A program made the position numbers and the translations under genes. Below the pieces are notes generated by a model. It was not told the DNA's origin, ran no database searches, and saw only the letters and a program-made list of their open reading frames with translations. DNA of 44,698 bases from Prolixibacteraceae bacterium UBA1413 (GTDB lineage: Bacteria > Bacteroidota > Bacteroidia > Bacteroidales > Prolixibacteraceae), in contig DBPT01000013.1 in NCBI GenBank assembly GCA_002304925.1, positions 1 through 44,698 on the forward strand, written 5' to 3'. Below, piece after piece: positions 32,364 through 41,184 of the stretch (its first letter is position 1; each line of letters starts with the position of its first letter).

Positions 32364-34841
32364 TCACTCCTGTGTATAGATGCGTTTCACCCGCTGGGAA
32401 ATCCCGGTCAGTATTTCATAAGGGATGGTGCCTGCTGCCTCGGCTACTTCCCTGATGGAAATCCGCTCCCCGAAGAATTCAGCTTCATCCCCCGGTTGGC
32501 AGGGAACACCCGTGACATCGACCATGCACATATCCATACAGATATTGCCTGTGATGGGCACATAACTGCCGTTGAGGAAGACTTTTCCGGTCCCGTTTCC
32601 CAGACGGCGGTCAAGACCGTCGGCATATCCCACGGGGATTACGGCGATTTGTGACTTCTGTTTCACCGCCCCGGCCCGGTTATATCCCACAGTTTCGCCC
32701 AACTCCACGGTCTTGATCTGGGAAATTCTGCTCTTCAGCCGGCTGATAGGTTTCAGCGGAAGGGAGGTGGTACTGATCCCGTATAAGCCGATCCCAAGTC
32801 TAACCATGTCAAACTGAAATTCGCCAAAACGTTCGATTCCCGCCGAATTCAGGATGTGCCGGTCAACAGGGTATCCGAGCAACTCCACGATTTTGTCACT
32901 CACTTCCCTGAACCTGGCAATCTGCTCATGGGTGAAACGATCCATCGCCTGGTCCTCACTGGCTGCCAGATGCGAAAAAACGGACTGAAGACGAAGTTGG
33001 GGATTCCTTCTCAATAACACAATCACCATGTCTGTCTCTTCGTCACTCTTCAGGCCGAGGCGGTTCATCCCGGTATCGATTTTCAGGTGAACGGGGAAAT
33101 CGTGAACGGCACTTTGCGCGGCAATCAGGGCAAACTGCCTGGCAAGCTCCACCGAATAGAGATTGGGTTCGAGACGGTAATCGATCATCTGCTGAAAACT
33201 GTGCTGCTCGGGATTCATCACGATGATGGGAAGGCTGATGCCTGCATTCCGCAATTCTTTCCCCTCATCAGTAACGGCTACGGCAAGATAATCCACCCTG
33301 GCATATTGAAGCAATTTTGCAATTTCCACATCCCCGCTTCCGTAGGAAAAGGCTTTCACCATGACCATCACCTTGGTCCCCGGTAACAACAGTGATCTGA
33401 AAAGGTTCAGATTTTCCAGCAGTGCATTCAGGTTGATCTCCAGAATGGTCTGATGAACCTTTTGTTCCAGCACCGCCGAGATTTCTTCGAACCTGAAATC
33501 CCGGGCCCCTTTGATCAGGATGGCAGCCTGCGCAACACCCGAGAAGCCGTGCCTGCTGATAAAATCTTCCGTGGTGCCGAAAAACTGCTTCTCCATCGTG
33601 AATTCAGCCTCCGCCTTCCGGATATCATTTCCAATTCCGATAATTTTCTCAACGCCGGCATCCTTCAAAAACTGGTTCACCTGCCGGTATAATTCGCGTG
33701 CAGGCAACCCTGACTGTCGGATATCGGAAAGAATGACAATTCTCTGCAGTTGATCTTTTTCAGCCTGACGGTTCAATACCGACAGGGCAATGCCAAGGGA
33801 ATTAATGTCTGAATTGTAATAGTCATTGATCAGCATGGAGCCGTTGATTCCCTTTTTTATCTCCAGTCGCATGGCGAGGGGGACCAGCCGGATGAAACCT
33901 GCCGTGACCTTATCGGAGTGAATTCCCAGGGCAAGGAGAGCCGCAAAACAGTGACAGGAATTTTCCACGGAAGAGACATCCGTAAAAGGAATCATAAACC
34001 GGGCACTCCCCCCCTCCCAGAAAGCGGTCAGAATCGTGGAACCGCTATCCTCAACGGCATTGAAAAACAACGGAGCCTTTCTTTCCGAGAGCGACCATCC
34101 CAGGGGTAAAATGCCGTTGTCGTGGCAGAAACGGGTCACTTCCCCGGCCACTTCCCGGTTGTCAAGGCGGAAAATCAGTTTCCGGCTGCGCCTGAAAAGG
34201 CATAGCTTCTCCGAAACCTTGTGGAGCGTGGTCCTGAAATTCTCCTGATGGGCATCTCCAATGTTGGTAAAAATTCCGAGGGTCGGTCTGATTATCGTTT
34301 CCAGGTTTTCCATTTCTCCGGGCATGGAAATCCCTGCCTCAAAGATGCCGAGGTTGTGGGAAGGCTGCATGAGCCACACCGACAGGGGAACCCCCGTCTG
34401 GGAATTATAACTCCTGGGACTTCTAACAATGGAAAACTCCCCGGCGAGGAGATCATAAAGCCACTCCTTGACAATCGTCTTCCCGTTGCTTCCGGTAATT
34501 CCGATTACGGGAAAGTCAAATCCCGAGCGGTGATAGGATGCCAGTTGCTGTAAGGCTTCCAGGGTATCAGGCACGAAGATGAAGGCTGAATCACCGGGAT
34601 GCAGGGGAACAAAACCGGCCGACACCACAAAAATCCTCACCCCGCGGTTCTGCAGTTCCTCCACATACTGATGACCGTCGTTGCGCAATCCCCTCAGGGC
34701 AAAGTAGACCGTTCCCTCCGGGTTTAAGAGGGTACGGCTGTCGACCGACAAATGGATGACCTGATAATCGGATGGCACATTGCCGAAAACGGCGGTGCCC
34801 GACACCACCCTGGCTATCTCTTCAACCGAACAGGAAATCAT
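32364..34841 (-). CDS. murF-alr: MurF-alanine racemase fusion
   Basis: This 825-residue protein joins two peptidoglycan enzymes, a fusion characteristic of Bacteroidota. The N-terminal half is MurF (about 1-450), which adds D-Ala-D-Ala to UDP-MurNAc-tripeptide; the ATP loop is GITGSNGKTIVKEW and LINDYYNSDINSL is in its middle domain. The C-terminal half is a PLP-dependent alanine racemase (about 460-825). Its PLP lysine motif reads VMVKAFSYGSG where the usual form is VVKANAYGHG, and RLGIGLYGIS is near the end. ATG at 34841 overlaps the tdk stop as ATGA; a longer frame to 34877 lies inside tdk and is less likely. The two are translationally coupled. Confidence 0.96.
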   Translation of the reverse strand: MISCSVEEIARVVSGTAVFGNVPSDYQVIHLSVDSRTLLNPEGTVYFALRGLRNDGHQYVEELQNRGVRIFVVSAGFVPLHPGDSAFIFVPDTLEALQQLASYHRSGFDFPVIGITGSNGKTIVKEWLYDLLAGEFSIVRSPRSYNSQTGVPLSVWLMQPSHNLGIFEAGISMPGEMENLETIIRPTLGIFTNIGDAHQENFRTTLHKVSEKLCLFRRSRKLIFRLDNREVAGEVTRFCHDNGILPLGWSLSERKAPLFFNAVEDSGSTILTAFWEGGSARFMIPFTDVSSVENSCHCFAALLALGIHSDKVTAGFIRLVPLAMRLEIKKGINGSMLINDYYNSDINSLGIALSVLNRQAEKDQLQRIVILSDIRQSGLPARELYRQVNQFLKDAGVEKIIGIGNDIRKAEAEFTMEKQFFGTTEDFISRHGFSGVAQAAILIKGARDFRFEEISAVLEQKVHQTILEINLNALLENLNLFRSLLLPGTKVMVMVKAFSYGSGDVEIAKLLQYARVDYLAVAVTDEGKELRNAGISLPIIVMNPEQHSFQQMIDYRLEPNLYSVELARQFALIAAQSAVHDFPVHLKIDTGMNRLGLKSDEETDMVIVLLRRNPQLRLQSVFSHLAASEDQAMDRFTHEQIARFREVSDKIVELLGYPVDRHILNSAGIERFGEFQFDMVRLGIGLYGISTTSLPLKPISRLKSRISQIKTVELGETVGYNRAGAVKQKSQIAVIPVGYADGLDRRLGNGTGKVFLNGSYVPITGNICMDMCMVDVTGVPCQPGDEAEFFGERISIREVAEAAGTIPYEILTGISQRVKRIYTQE

Positions 34842-35419
34842 TGTCTGGCGTTGGCTTGAATATAACAACGACGGCACAGCGGTTCATAAATATCCTTCTC
34901 CCCCAGGAGAACCACCTGTTCCTTTTCCGACAGACGATGGGAAAACTGGGCATTGGTACCGCAACGCATGCATACGGCATGTACCTTGGTGACAAAATCA
35001 GCCACCGCCATCAATCCGGGCATGGGACCAAAGGGATTGCCCTTGAAATCCATGTCGAGGCCGGCTACGATCACCCGTACCCCCTGATTGGCAAGTTGCA
35101 CCACCACATCCACCAGATGCTTGTCAAAAAACTGGGCTTCGTCAATTCCGACTACATCCACATCGGCCGATAAGAGCAATATGTTGGAAGAATTCTCCAC
35201 AGGGGTGGAACGGATGGTATTGTCATCATGCGACACCACTGCCGACTCCGAATACCTTACGTCAATGGCCGGCTTGAAAATCTCCACCTTCTGCCGGGCA
35301 TACCCCGCCCGCTTTAACCGGCGGATCAGTTCCTCCGTCTTTCCTGAAAACATGGAACCTGTGATCACCTCGATGACCCCCACCCGCCTGCCGGTATTTA
35401 TATCCCTTTCTGTAAACAT
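34838..35419 (-). CDS. tdk: Thymidine kinase (type II)
   Basis: Tdk phosphorylates thymidine with ATP to dTMP in the salvage pathway. The protein has 193 residues. The P-loop ITGSMFSGKTEELIRRL starts near residue 18, the Walker-B-like VVGIDEAQFFD carries the catalytic Glu, and the lasso region has AVCMRCG and, at the end, LCRRCY, the four cysteines of the structural zinc site. The substrate-binding loop is intact. The stop codon overlaps the start of murF-alr. A TAGCTTTG box lies about 55 bases upstream on the minus strand. Confidence 0.97.
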   Translation of the reverse strand: MFTERDINTGRRVGVIEVITGSMFSGKTEELIRRLKRAGYARQKVEIFKPAIDVRYSESAVVSHDDNTIRSTPVENSSNILLLSADVDVVGIDEAQFFDKHLVDVVVQLANQGVRVIVAGLDMDFKGNPFGPMPGLMAVADFVTKVHAVCMRCGTNAQFSHRLSEKEQVVLLGEKDIYEPLCRRCYIQANARQ

Positions 35420-35473
35420 ATGCGGTAATCTCTTGAGAAATTAATATTTTTACGCAAGAAAGTTTCTGAAATA

Positions 35474-35481
35474 CAAAGCTA
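35474..35481 (-). promoter_or_regulatory. -7 element of the tdk-murF-alr promoter
   Basis: Read on the minus strand this is TAGCTTTG, an exact TAnnTTTG match, 55 bases upstream of the tdk ATG. No TTG is found at the expected distance, so only the -7 half is supported. Confidence 0.5.
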
Positions 35482-35583
35482 CGATTCCTGAAATGAAACC
35501 GGACCGGTATCGCGTGAAAAAGTTTTCCACGACCCTGTCAAACCGGCGGAAAGTTCAGGCCTGAAAAGGGAATATTAAACGTT

Positions 35584-36333
35584 ATGGACAATAAAAAACT
35601 GATGCACATCCTTTTGCGTGATGTGCAGGAATTGGAACAATTGGTCGTTGAAATTGGGCAGGTCGGCCACTTTGACAAACTCGACATGGAACTGTTGTAC
35701 ACCCGCATCAAAGGGGTGCGCCACTTACTCGAAGTAGCCACGGAATTAAAAACACCGCCCTCTTCAAACCGGGAAGTACCATCTTCAAATCCAGAACCTT
35801 CCGTTCATGTTCCTGAAAAGGCTGCGTCTTCTCCTGCGCCTGCAGAACCTGAACAGGCACCCCGACCCGCAGTTCCGCAGGAAAAAGCAGTTGTTTCTTC
35901 CCCTGTGGAACCTGAGACCGGCAAGGGCGAACAACCTGCAACTGCTCCGGAAACCCGGCAGGAAAGCTCCCCGCAGGAAGAAATCCATTTCCGCCACAAG
36001 GAAGAACCTCACCCCGAAAAACAAATCCTGGGCGAAAAATTTACCGCCGGAAAGTCGGTACACGATCTCCTGATGGGTGAAAAAAACCAGAACGACCTCC
36101 GGTTCTCCATCCCGATACCCAGCCTATCCAGCGCTATCGGCACCAACGACCGGTTTCTTTTTACCCGGGAACTGTTCGACGGAAATATGGATCACTTCTC
36201 AGAGACCATCCACAAACTCGATGAAATGAAAACCATCCGTGAAGCCGTCGACTTCCTCCAGGAAAATTTTCAATGGAAAAACAATGAAACCAGCAGGAAA
36301 TTCATGGAACTTGTGAAACGCAGATTTCTGTGA
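35584..36333 (+). CDS. Conserved Bacteroidota protein with Pro-rich linker, unknown function
   Basis: The protein has 249 residues and no signal or membrane segment. Three parts are visible. An N-terminal helical part (1-55, LLRDVQELEQLVVEIG) has coiled-coil character. A long low-complexity linker (about 57-150) is rich in Pro, Glu, Ala and Ser. The ordered C-terminal part (about 165-249) reads DLRFSIPIPSLSSAIGTNDRFLF, LFDGNMDHFSETI, then a helix ending KFMELVKRRFL. I recognise the C-terminal pattern (IGxNDRFLFxxELF) as widespread in Bacteroidota hypothetical proteins, often near cell-wall or nucleotide genes, but no function is known to me. It diverges from tdk and precedes rsmI by 56 bases. 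Confidence 0.85.
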   Translation: MDNKKLMHILLRDVQELEQLVVEIGQVGHFDKLDMELLYTRIKGVRHLLEVATELKTPPSSNREVPSSNPEPSVHVPEKAASSPAPAEPEQAPRPAVPQEKAVVSSPVEPETGKGEQPATAPETRQESSPQEEIHFRHKEEPHPEKQILGEKFTAGKSVHDLLMGEKNQNDLRFSIPIPSLSSAIGTNDRFLFTRELFDGNMDHFSETIHKLDEMKTIREAVDFLQENFQWKNNETSRKFMELVKRRFL

Positions 36334-36389
36334 CAAATCCGTGATTATCAGGAATTTTATTTCGAATTTTGCATTGTAAGTACGGTTAA

Positions 36390-37100
36390 ATGTCTAAAGC
36401 GGGAAAGCTGTATATCGTTCCTACCCCTATCGGAAATCTGGAAGACATGACCTTCAGGGGGGTACGGATCCTCAAGGAATCAGAACTGATCCTGGCCGAG
36501 GACACCAGGATCTCCTCCCGTCTGCTCGAACATTACGGCATCAGGAACAAGCTGGCTTCCCACCACAAATTCAATGAACACGGCACTGTAAAAACCATCT
36601 CCGCCCAAATAGAAGCAGGGATCAACATAGCCCTCATCTCCGATGCCGGCACCCCGGGGATCTCCGATCCGGGATTCCTGCTGGTGCGCACCTGCCTCGA
36701 AAACGGCATCGACGTGGAATGCCTGCCCGGAGCCACCGCCTTCATCCCCGCATTGGTCAACTCAGGTTTCCCCACCGACCGATTTGTCTTCGAAGGATTC
36801 CTACCTCAGAAAAAAGGACGGCAAAAAAGGCTCACCGCTCTGGCCGATGAAAAAAGGACCATGGTATTCTACGAATCCCCTTTCCGGCTGGTAAAACTGC
36901 TTCATCAAATGATTTCCGTTTTCGGGCCCGAAAGAAAATGCTGCGTATCCCGCGAACTCACCAAAATTTTCGAGGAAAATGTCAGGGATTCCCTGGCGAA
37001 AGTGACCGCCCATTTCGAAAAAAACACCCCACGCGGTGAAATCGTGATCGTCGTGGAAGGAAAACCTAAGGAGAAAGAGGAGGAAGAGACGGAGAGATAG
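36390..37100 (+). CDS. rsmI: 16S rRNA (cytidine(1402)-2'-O)-methyltransferase RsmI
   Basis: RsmI methylates the 2'-O of C1402 in the 16S rRNA decoding centre, using SAM. The 236 residues have the tetrapyrrole-methylase fold: LYIVPTPIGNLEDMTFRGVRIL at the N-terminus, LAEDTRISSRLLEHYGI, SDAGTPGISDPG (SAM loop), ECLPGATAFIPALVNSGFPTDRFVFEGFLP and YESPFRL. The C-terminal tail KEKEEEETER is acidic and not part of the fold. It is encoded by purine-rich sequence that grades into the tandem repeat directly after the stop codon, so the repeat seems to have invaded or extended the gene's end. Confidence 0.96.
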   Translation: MSKAGKLYIVPTPIGNLEDMTFRGVRILKESELILAEDTRISSRLLEHYGIRNKLASHHKFNEHGTVKTISAQIEAGINIALISDAGTPGISDPGFLLVRTCLENGIDVECLPGATAFIPALVNSGFPTDRFVFEGFLPQKKGRQKRLTALADEKRTMVFYESPFRLVKLLHQMISVFGPERKCCVSRELTKIFEENVRDSLAKVTAHFEKNTPRGEIVIVVEGKPKEKEEEETER

Positions 37101-37176
37101 GGAGACGGAGAGACAGGGAGACGGAGAGACAGGGAGACGGAGAGACAGGGAGACGGAGAGACAGGGAGACGGAGGG
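37101..37176. repeat. 16-bp purine-rich tandem repeat
   Basis: Four perfect copies of the 16-mer GGAGACGGAGAGACAG run from 37101 to 37164. A partial fifth copy extends to 37176, and a degenerate copy at 37085-37100 encodes the last residues of RsmI. One strand is purine-only apart from the C positions. The unit resembles, in reverse complement, the pyrimidine-rich CAGTCTCTAAGTCTC units at the far end of the window. Confidence 0.92.
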
Positions 37177-37242
37177 AGTGAGGGACGGAATCACTGAATC
37201 AAAATTTTTCCTTTCTATGAAGCATTTTATAAAAATTTTCCC

Positions 37243-37293
37243 TATCTTTGACCAATTGGTTAAACCATATATTTAATCCCAATAGTTAAACCA
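37243..37293 (+). promoter_or_regulatory. Promoter and candidate TetR operator of the efflux operon
   Basis: TATCTTTG (37243-37250) is an exact -7 box. Directly after it come two copies of GTTAAACCA (37259-37267 and 37285-37293), 26 bases apart. The first is part of the perfect 11-base palindrome TGGTTAAACCA (37257-37267). The sites cover the predicted transcription start and the leader just upstream of the TetR-type gene, a typical place for autorepression. Confidence 0.6.
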
Positions 37294-37305
37294 ACTGTTT
37301 AGACC

Positions 37306-37926
37306 ATGACAGAAATTGAAAAGCTCACGGAAGAACGGATATTTGATGCCGCTACCGAGGTATTCCTGGAGCGGGGAATGGATGGCGCCCGCATGCAGGA
37401 GATTGCCGACCAGGCGGGCATCAACAAATCGCTTCTCCATTACTACTTTCGCTCCAAAGACCGGCTGTTCGACGCCGTCTTTGAAAAGGTGGCAGCCGGG
37501 ATGTTCTCCCGCTTCAGCCCCCTTCTGGATCCGGAACTTTCGCTCGAAGAGAAGATCAGCTTTTTCTTCAGGGAGCATATCAGCTTCCTGGAAAAAAATC
37601 CCAGGCTCCCCTCCTTCCTGCTGAACGAAATTAACCGGAATCCGAAACGGATGAAAGAAATCATCCGGAGATTGGATATCGGGAAGATCTATGATATCCT
37701 GGAACAACAACACGGGGAAGAGTTCAAACAATTAGGGATTACCCCTTCCCTTGTACCGCAGATTATGATTTCCGTGGGCGCTATGAGCGTTTTCCCTTTT
37801 GCTGCCCGTGGAATTGTTGAAACCCTCCTTGAAAAAGCCGGACTCAACTTCAAAGATTTCATCGAAGAGCGGAAGACCTTTGCGGCCGGATTTGTAATCA
37901 GGGCATTCCACAATAAACCTACATAG
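37306..37926 (+). CDS. TetR-family repressor of the efflux operon
   Basis: The protein has 206 residues. The N-terminal helix-turn-helix is canonical (ERIFDAATEVFLERGMDGARMQEIADQAGINKSLLHYYFRSKDRLFDAVFEKV, given here by its key parts: residues about 10-60). The C-terminal ligand-binding half is helical, with no cysteine or metal signature. It ends one base before the TolC-like gene, so it heads the operon it probably controls. The layout matches E. coli CecR (YbiH), the TetR regulator that controls ybhGFSR. The ligand is unknown. Confidence 0.93.
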   Translation: MTEIEKLTEERIFDAATEVFLERGMDGARMQEIADQAGINKSLLHYYFRSKDRLFDAVFEKVAAGMFSRFSPLLDPELSLEEKISFFFREHISFLEKNPRLPSFLLNEINRNPKRMKEIIRRLDIGKIYDILEQQHGEEFKQLGITPSLVPQIMISVGAMSVFPFAARGIVETLLEKAGLNFKDFIEERKTFAAGFVIRAFHNKPT

Positions 37927-37927
37927 A

Positions 37928-39217
37928 ATGAAGAAGATTTGGGGGATAATAATCTGTCTGGCCGTGGCGCCCGTGCTCCGTGCCCAGGAGATTCTCACAC
38001 TGAAAAGCTGCTACGAGCGGGCGGCCCAGGTTTCAGCGCTGGCGGCAGAAAAAGCGGCCCATTCGGAGATCTGGCAGCGAACCGACAAGAACCTACAAAA
38101 ACAGTGGATGCCTACCATTGATGCCGGCGGCACACTCCTGTACAACTCGTCGGTGATCGACATGAAGGACATCATAGGAAGGCTGCCCCTGTCGGGGATT
38201 GAAAACCTGCTCAATCCACTTCCGCACGAACAGTATAAATTGACGGTCGACATCAGCCAGACCCTCTACGACGGAGGTGCAGTCAAAAGTGCCCGCGCCC
38301 TGGGTGAAGCTGAACTCCGCCTGAATGAAAAACAGACCGACACGGAACTCTTTCAACTCAAAAACCAGGTCAACACGGTCTATTTTTCCCTGTTGCTGAT
38401 GCGCCGGCAAAAAGAGCTGCTGCACAATTACGACACCCTGATCGAAAAGCGGATCGCCTCCACGCAATCGGCAGTTGACAACGGCGTGATCCTGCAAGCG
38501 GACCTTGACGCCCTTCAGGCCGAGAAAATCAAACTCGGACAACAACTCAGCGAAAATGAGATCCGTACCGCCTCCCTCTCCGCGATCCTGTCGGACCTCA
38601 CCGGGCTTCCTGTTACCCCGTCGACAGAACTTGCCTTTCCCCTGCCGGCAGAGGAAACCCTGCCGGGAATTTTCCGGCCTGAACTCGAAATTTTTGACCT
38701 GAAGAAAGAACAACTGTCGGCCAGCCTCAAATTGCTCAACAGCAAACGAAAGCCCCGTGCTGTCGGTTTCTCCACTTTGGGATACGGAAATCCTCCGGGC
38801 AATAACTTTTTCAGGGATGAATTTGCCCCTTTTTTCATCGTGGGTGCCACGGTGAAGTGGAACATCTTCGATTGGGACCGGTCAAAACGGGAAAGGGAAA
38901 TCATTGGTTTTCAGCAACAAATCCTTGAGAACCGGAAGAAGGATCTTTCCGACGAACTGGAACGGTTGCTGGAGTCGAAACGGGCGGAAATTGCCGCACT
39001 GCGGAAGCTGACTGAGTCGGACGGGGAATTGATCGCCTTGCGCAAAAAGATCACCTCATCGGCGGAGTCGCGTTACAAAAACGGGACCCTTACGGCCACA
39101 GCCTATTTACAGGAATTCAACGCCGAGAAGGAGGCCGTCATCACCCGCGAGATCCACCGGATCAACCTGGCCCTGGCACAGGTCGAATACCTGACCCTCA
39201 GCGGAAAAGAGTTTTAA
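37928..39217 (+). CDS. TolC-family outer-membrane efflux protein
   Basis: The protein has 429 residues with a signal peptide (residues about 1-18, cleavage after LRA). The remainder shows the two OEP repeats (PF02321) of long helices separated by short beta segments: LTLKSCYERAAQVSALAAEK, LTVDISQTLYDGGAVKSARALGEAELRL and, in the second half, GATVKWNIFDWDRSKREREIIGFQQQI. The protein should form the trimeric outer-membrane duct of a tripartite pump. E. coli ybhGFSR carries no such gene and borrows TolC, so here the operon supplies its own exit channel. Confidence 0.93.
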   Translation: MKKIWGIIICLAVAPVLRAQEILTLKSCYERAAQVSALAAEKAAHSEIWQRTDKNLQKQWMPTIDAGGTLLYNSSVIDMKDIIGRLPLSGIENLLNPLPHEQYKLTVDISQTLYDGGAVKSARALGEAELRLNEKQTDTELFQLKNQVNTVYFSLLLMRRQKELLHNYDTLIEKRIASTQSAVDNGVILQADLDALQAEKIKLGQQLSENEIRTASLSAILSDLTGLPVTPSTELAFPLPAEETLPGIFRPELEIFDLKKEQLSASLKLLNSKRKPRAVGFSTLGYGNPPGNNFFRDEFAPFFIVGATVKWNIFDWDRSKREREIIGFQQQILENRKKDLSDELERLLESKRAEIAALRKLTESDGELIALRKKITSSAESRYKNGTLTATAYLQEFNAEKEAVITREIHRINLALAQVEYLTLSGKEF

Positions 39218-39244
39218 TTTCCTTTCAATAAAATAGTTCACAAC

Positions 39245-40138
39245 ATGAAGATTACATCATTCTTGATCGCGACAGTGGTTTTGATCGCAGGTTGCCGCCA
39301 CGAGAAAGAGTCGGCCGATGCCTATGGCAATTTCGAAGCCACCGAGGTCCTTGTCTCCGCGGAAACCAACGGACGGATACTCCGCTTCAGCCTTACCGAA
39401 GGATCGGAAGTTGAGGAAGGCATGGAAATCGCCCTGGTGGACACCACCTTCTTTCACCTCCAGAAGGCAGAGTTAGAGGCCAACCGGGAAAGCATCCGCA
39501 CCCGGCTCCGCACCCTCGACGCCCAGAACGGTATCCTCCGGCAGCAGGTGGCCAACCTGACCCGCGAAATTACCAGGATGGAGAAGCTGCTCCTCAGCGA
39601 GGCAGGCACCCAAAAACAGTACGATGACCTCACCGGCCAGGTGGAGGTTCTCAATAAACAGATCGCCGCCAACAACACCCAAAAAGCATCGGTATGGGCA
39701 GAACTTTCGGTGGTGGACTCGAAAAAAGCCCTCCCGGATGAACAACTGAAAAGGTGCAGCATCAAAAGTCCCCTTAAAGGCACCCTTATCGAGAAATTTG
39801 CCAAAAAAGGAGAGATGACAGTTGCAGGGAAACCGCTGGCTAAGATTGCCGACCTCTCGGTCATCCGGCTCAAGGCATATGTCAGCGGTAGTCAACTGGG
39901 CAGCCTGGTTCCCGGAGCTGCCTGTACGGTCAGGGTCGATGAAGGGGAAAAGGGGTACCGCTCCTATCCGGGAAAAATCACACGGATCTCCGAAAAAGCG
40001 GAATTTACGCCGAAAATTATCCAGACAAAGGAAGAGCGGGTTACACTGGTCTATGCCGTGACCATTGAGGTGGTGAACGATGGCACGCTCAAATCAGGGA
40101 TGCCTGGCGAACTCTTTTTCACCCAAACGGGAGAATAA
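39245..40138 (+). CDS. HlyD/YbhG-type periplasmic adaptor, lipoprotein
   Basis: The protein has 297 residues with lipobox IAGC (cysteine about 17). A split biotinyl-lipoyl-like domain (VSAETNGRILRFSLTEGSEVEEG and IKSPLKGTLIEKFAKKGEMTVAGKPLAKI) flanks a long coiled-coil hairpin (about 75-165). A beta-barrel domain follows (LKAYVSGSQLGSLVPGAACTVRV, YPGKITRISEKAEFTP). This is the standard adaptor that links inner-membrane ABC permeases to the TolC-like channel. Lipidation anchors it in the inner membrane. It precedes the first ATPase gene by six bases. Confidence 0.93.
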   Translation: MKITSFLIATVVLIAGCRHEKESADAYGNFEATEVLVSAETNGRILRFSLTEGSEVEEGMEIALVDTTFFHLQKAELEANRESIRTRLRTLDAQNGILRQQVANLTREITRMEKLLLSEAGTQKQYDDLTGQVEVLNKQIAANNTQKASVWAELSVVDSKKALPDEQLKRCSIKSPLKGTLIEKFAKKGEMTVAGKPLAKIADLSVIRLKAYVSGSQLGSLVPGAACTVRVDEGEKGYRSYPGKITRISEKAEFTPKIIQTKEERVTLVYAVTIEVVNDGTLKSGMPGELFFTQTGE

Positions 40139-40144
40139 AGCGCC

Positions 40145-41092
40145 ATGGCCCGCACCACAAGTGACATTGCTGTGAAGCCTGCCATCGAAGCCTCGGGGGT
40201 CGGCAAGCGTTTCGGCCCAACCCGCGCGCTGCACAACATCTCCTTTTCCGTGGAAGAGGGGGAAATCTTCGGCTTTATCGGGCCTGACGGTGCGGGAAAG
40301 AGTACCCTTTTCCGCATCATCACCACGCTGATAGCGCCCGACGAAGGAAAAATCGATGTACTGGGGAACGACACCGTAAAAGATTTCCGCGAGCTGCGGA
40401 AGGTGATCGGGTACATGCCCGGACGCTTCAGTCTCTACCAGGATCTGACAGTGGAGGAAAACCTGTCCTTTTATGCGACCGTCTTCGGCGCCACCATCCG
40501 GGAGAATTACGAATTGATCCGCGATATCTATTCCCACATCGAGCCGTTTAAAAAGCGGCTGGCCGGAAAACTCTCCGGGGGGATGAAGCAGAAGCTGGCA
40601 CTCTCCTGCGCGCTGATCCACAAGCCCCGGTTGCTGGTACTCGACGAGCCCACCACCGGAGTCGATGCCGTGTCAAGGGCTGAATTTTGGGAAATGCTCA
40701 AAAAGCTGAAACAGCACGGCATCACCATCATTGCCTCCACCCCGTATATGGACGAAGCCATGCAATGCCACCGGGTAGCCCTGATCCAGGAAGGGAAAAT
40801 CCTGTCGGTGGATACGCCGGAAAAAATCAGGGCGGGATTCTCACGGAAACTGTTCAGCATCAGGGCGCCTGAAAAATTCAGGCTGATCACCGCACTGAAA
40901 ACCTTTCCGGAGACCCTCTCGGCCTATCCTTTCGGCGATTCGGTCCATGTGACCTTCCTGAACGACACACCGGTTGATTCGCTGGCCGACCGCCTGAAAA
41001 AGGAGGGGGTGAACGGGGCGGAGATCGTGGAGACCACACCGGGTATCGAGGACCGGTTCCTGGAACTGATGGAAAAGCCGGGCGAAGGTTGA
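40145..41092 (+). CDS. ABC transporter ATP-binding protein (YbhF N-half-like)
   Basis: The protein has 315 residues. The Walker A motif is GPDGAGKST; the unusual Asp is also found in the first ATPase half of YbhF. The Q loop, signature LSGGMKQKLAL, Walker B LLVLDEPTTGVD and a switch region ending in ASTPYMDEAMQC follow. The switch histidine is replaced (STPY instead of THY), also as in YbhF-type first halves. A C-terminal DUF4162-like extension (about 235-310) is present. With the next gene it should form a heterodimeric motor, one gene per half where E. coli has a fused protein. Confidence 0.94.
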   Translation: MARTTSDIAVKPAIEASGVGKRFGPTRALHNISFSVEEGEIFGFIGPDGAGKSTLFRIITTLIAPDEGKIDVLGNDTVKDFRELRKVIGYMPGRFSLYQDLTVEENLSFYATVFGATIRENYELIRDIYSHIEPFKKRLAGKLSGGMKQKLALSCALIHKPRLLVLDEPTTGVDAVSRAEFWEMLKKLKQHGITIIASTPYMDEAMQCHRVALIQEGKILSVDTPEKIRAGFSRKLFSIRAPEKFRLITALKTFPETLSAYPFGDSVHVTFLNDTPVDSLADRLKKEGVNGAEIVETTPGIEDRFLELMEKPGEG

Positions 41093-41184
41093 GATCGGGA
41101 AATGTTCAAACCGGAGCACAACGGAGATCCCGGCTGTCGGCGCCGGGAGGTTGAAAGGAAACAAAATAACAGAAAAACCTGTCA

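Noticed and set aside
32364..34877. Longer murF-alr start at 34877
   Set aside because: It would overlap tdk by 40 bases. The ATG at 34841 forms a classic ATGA overlap with the tdk stop and begins at the usual MurF N-terminus.
37101..37176. CRISPR array
   Set aside because: The 16-base units are directly adjacent with no spacers, and no cas genes are near. It is a simple tandem repeat.
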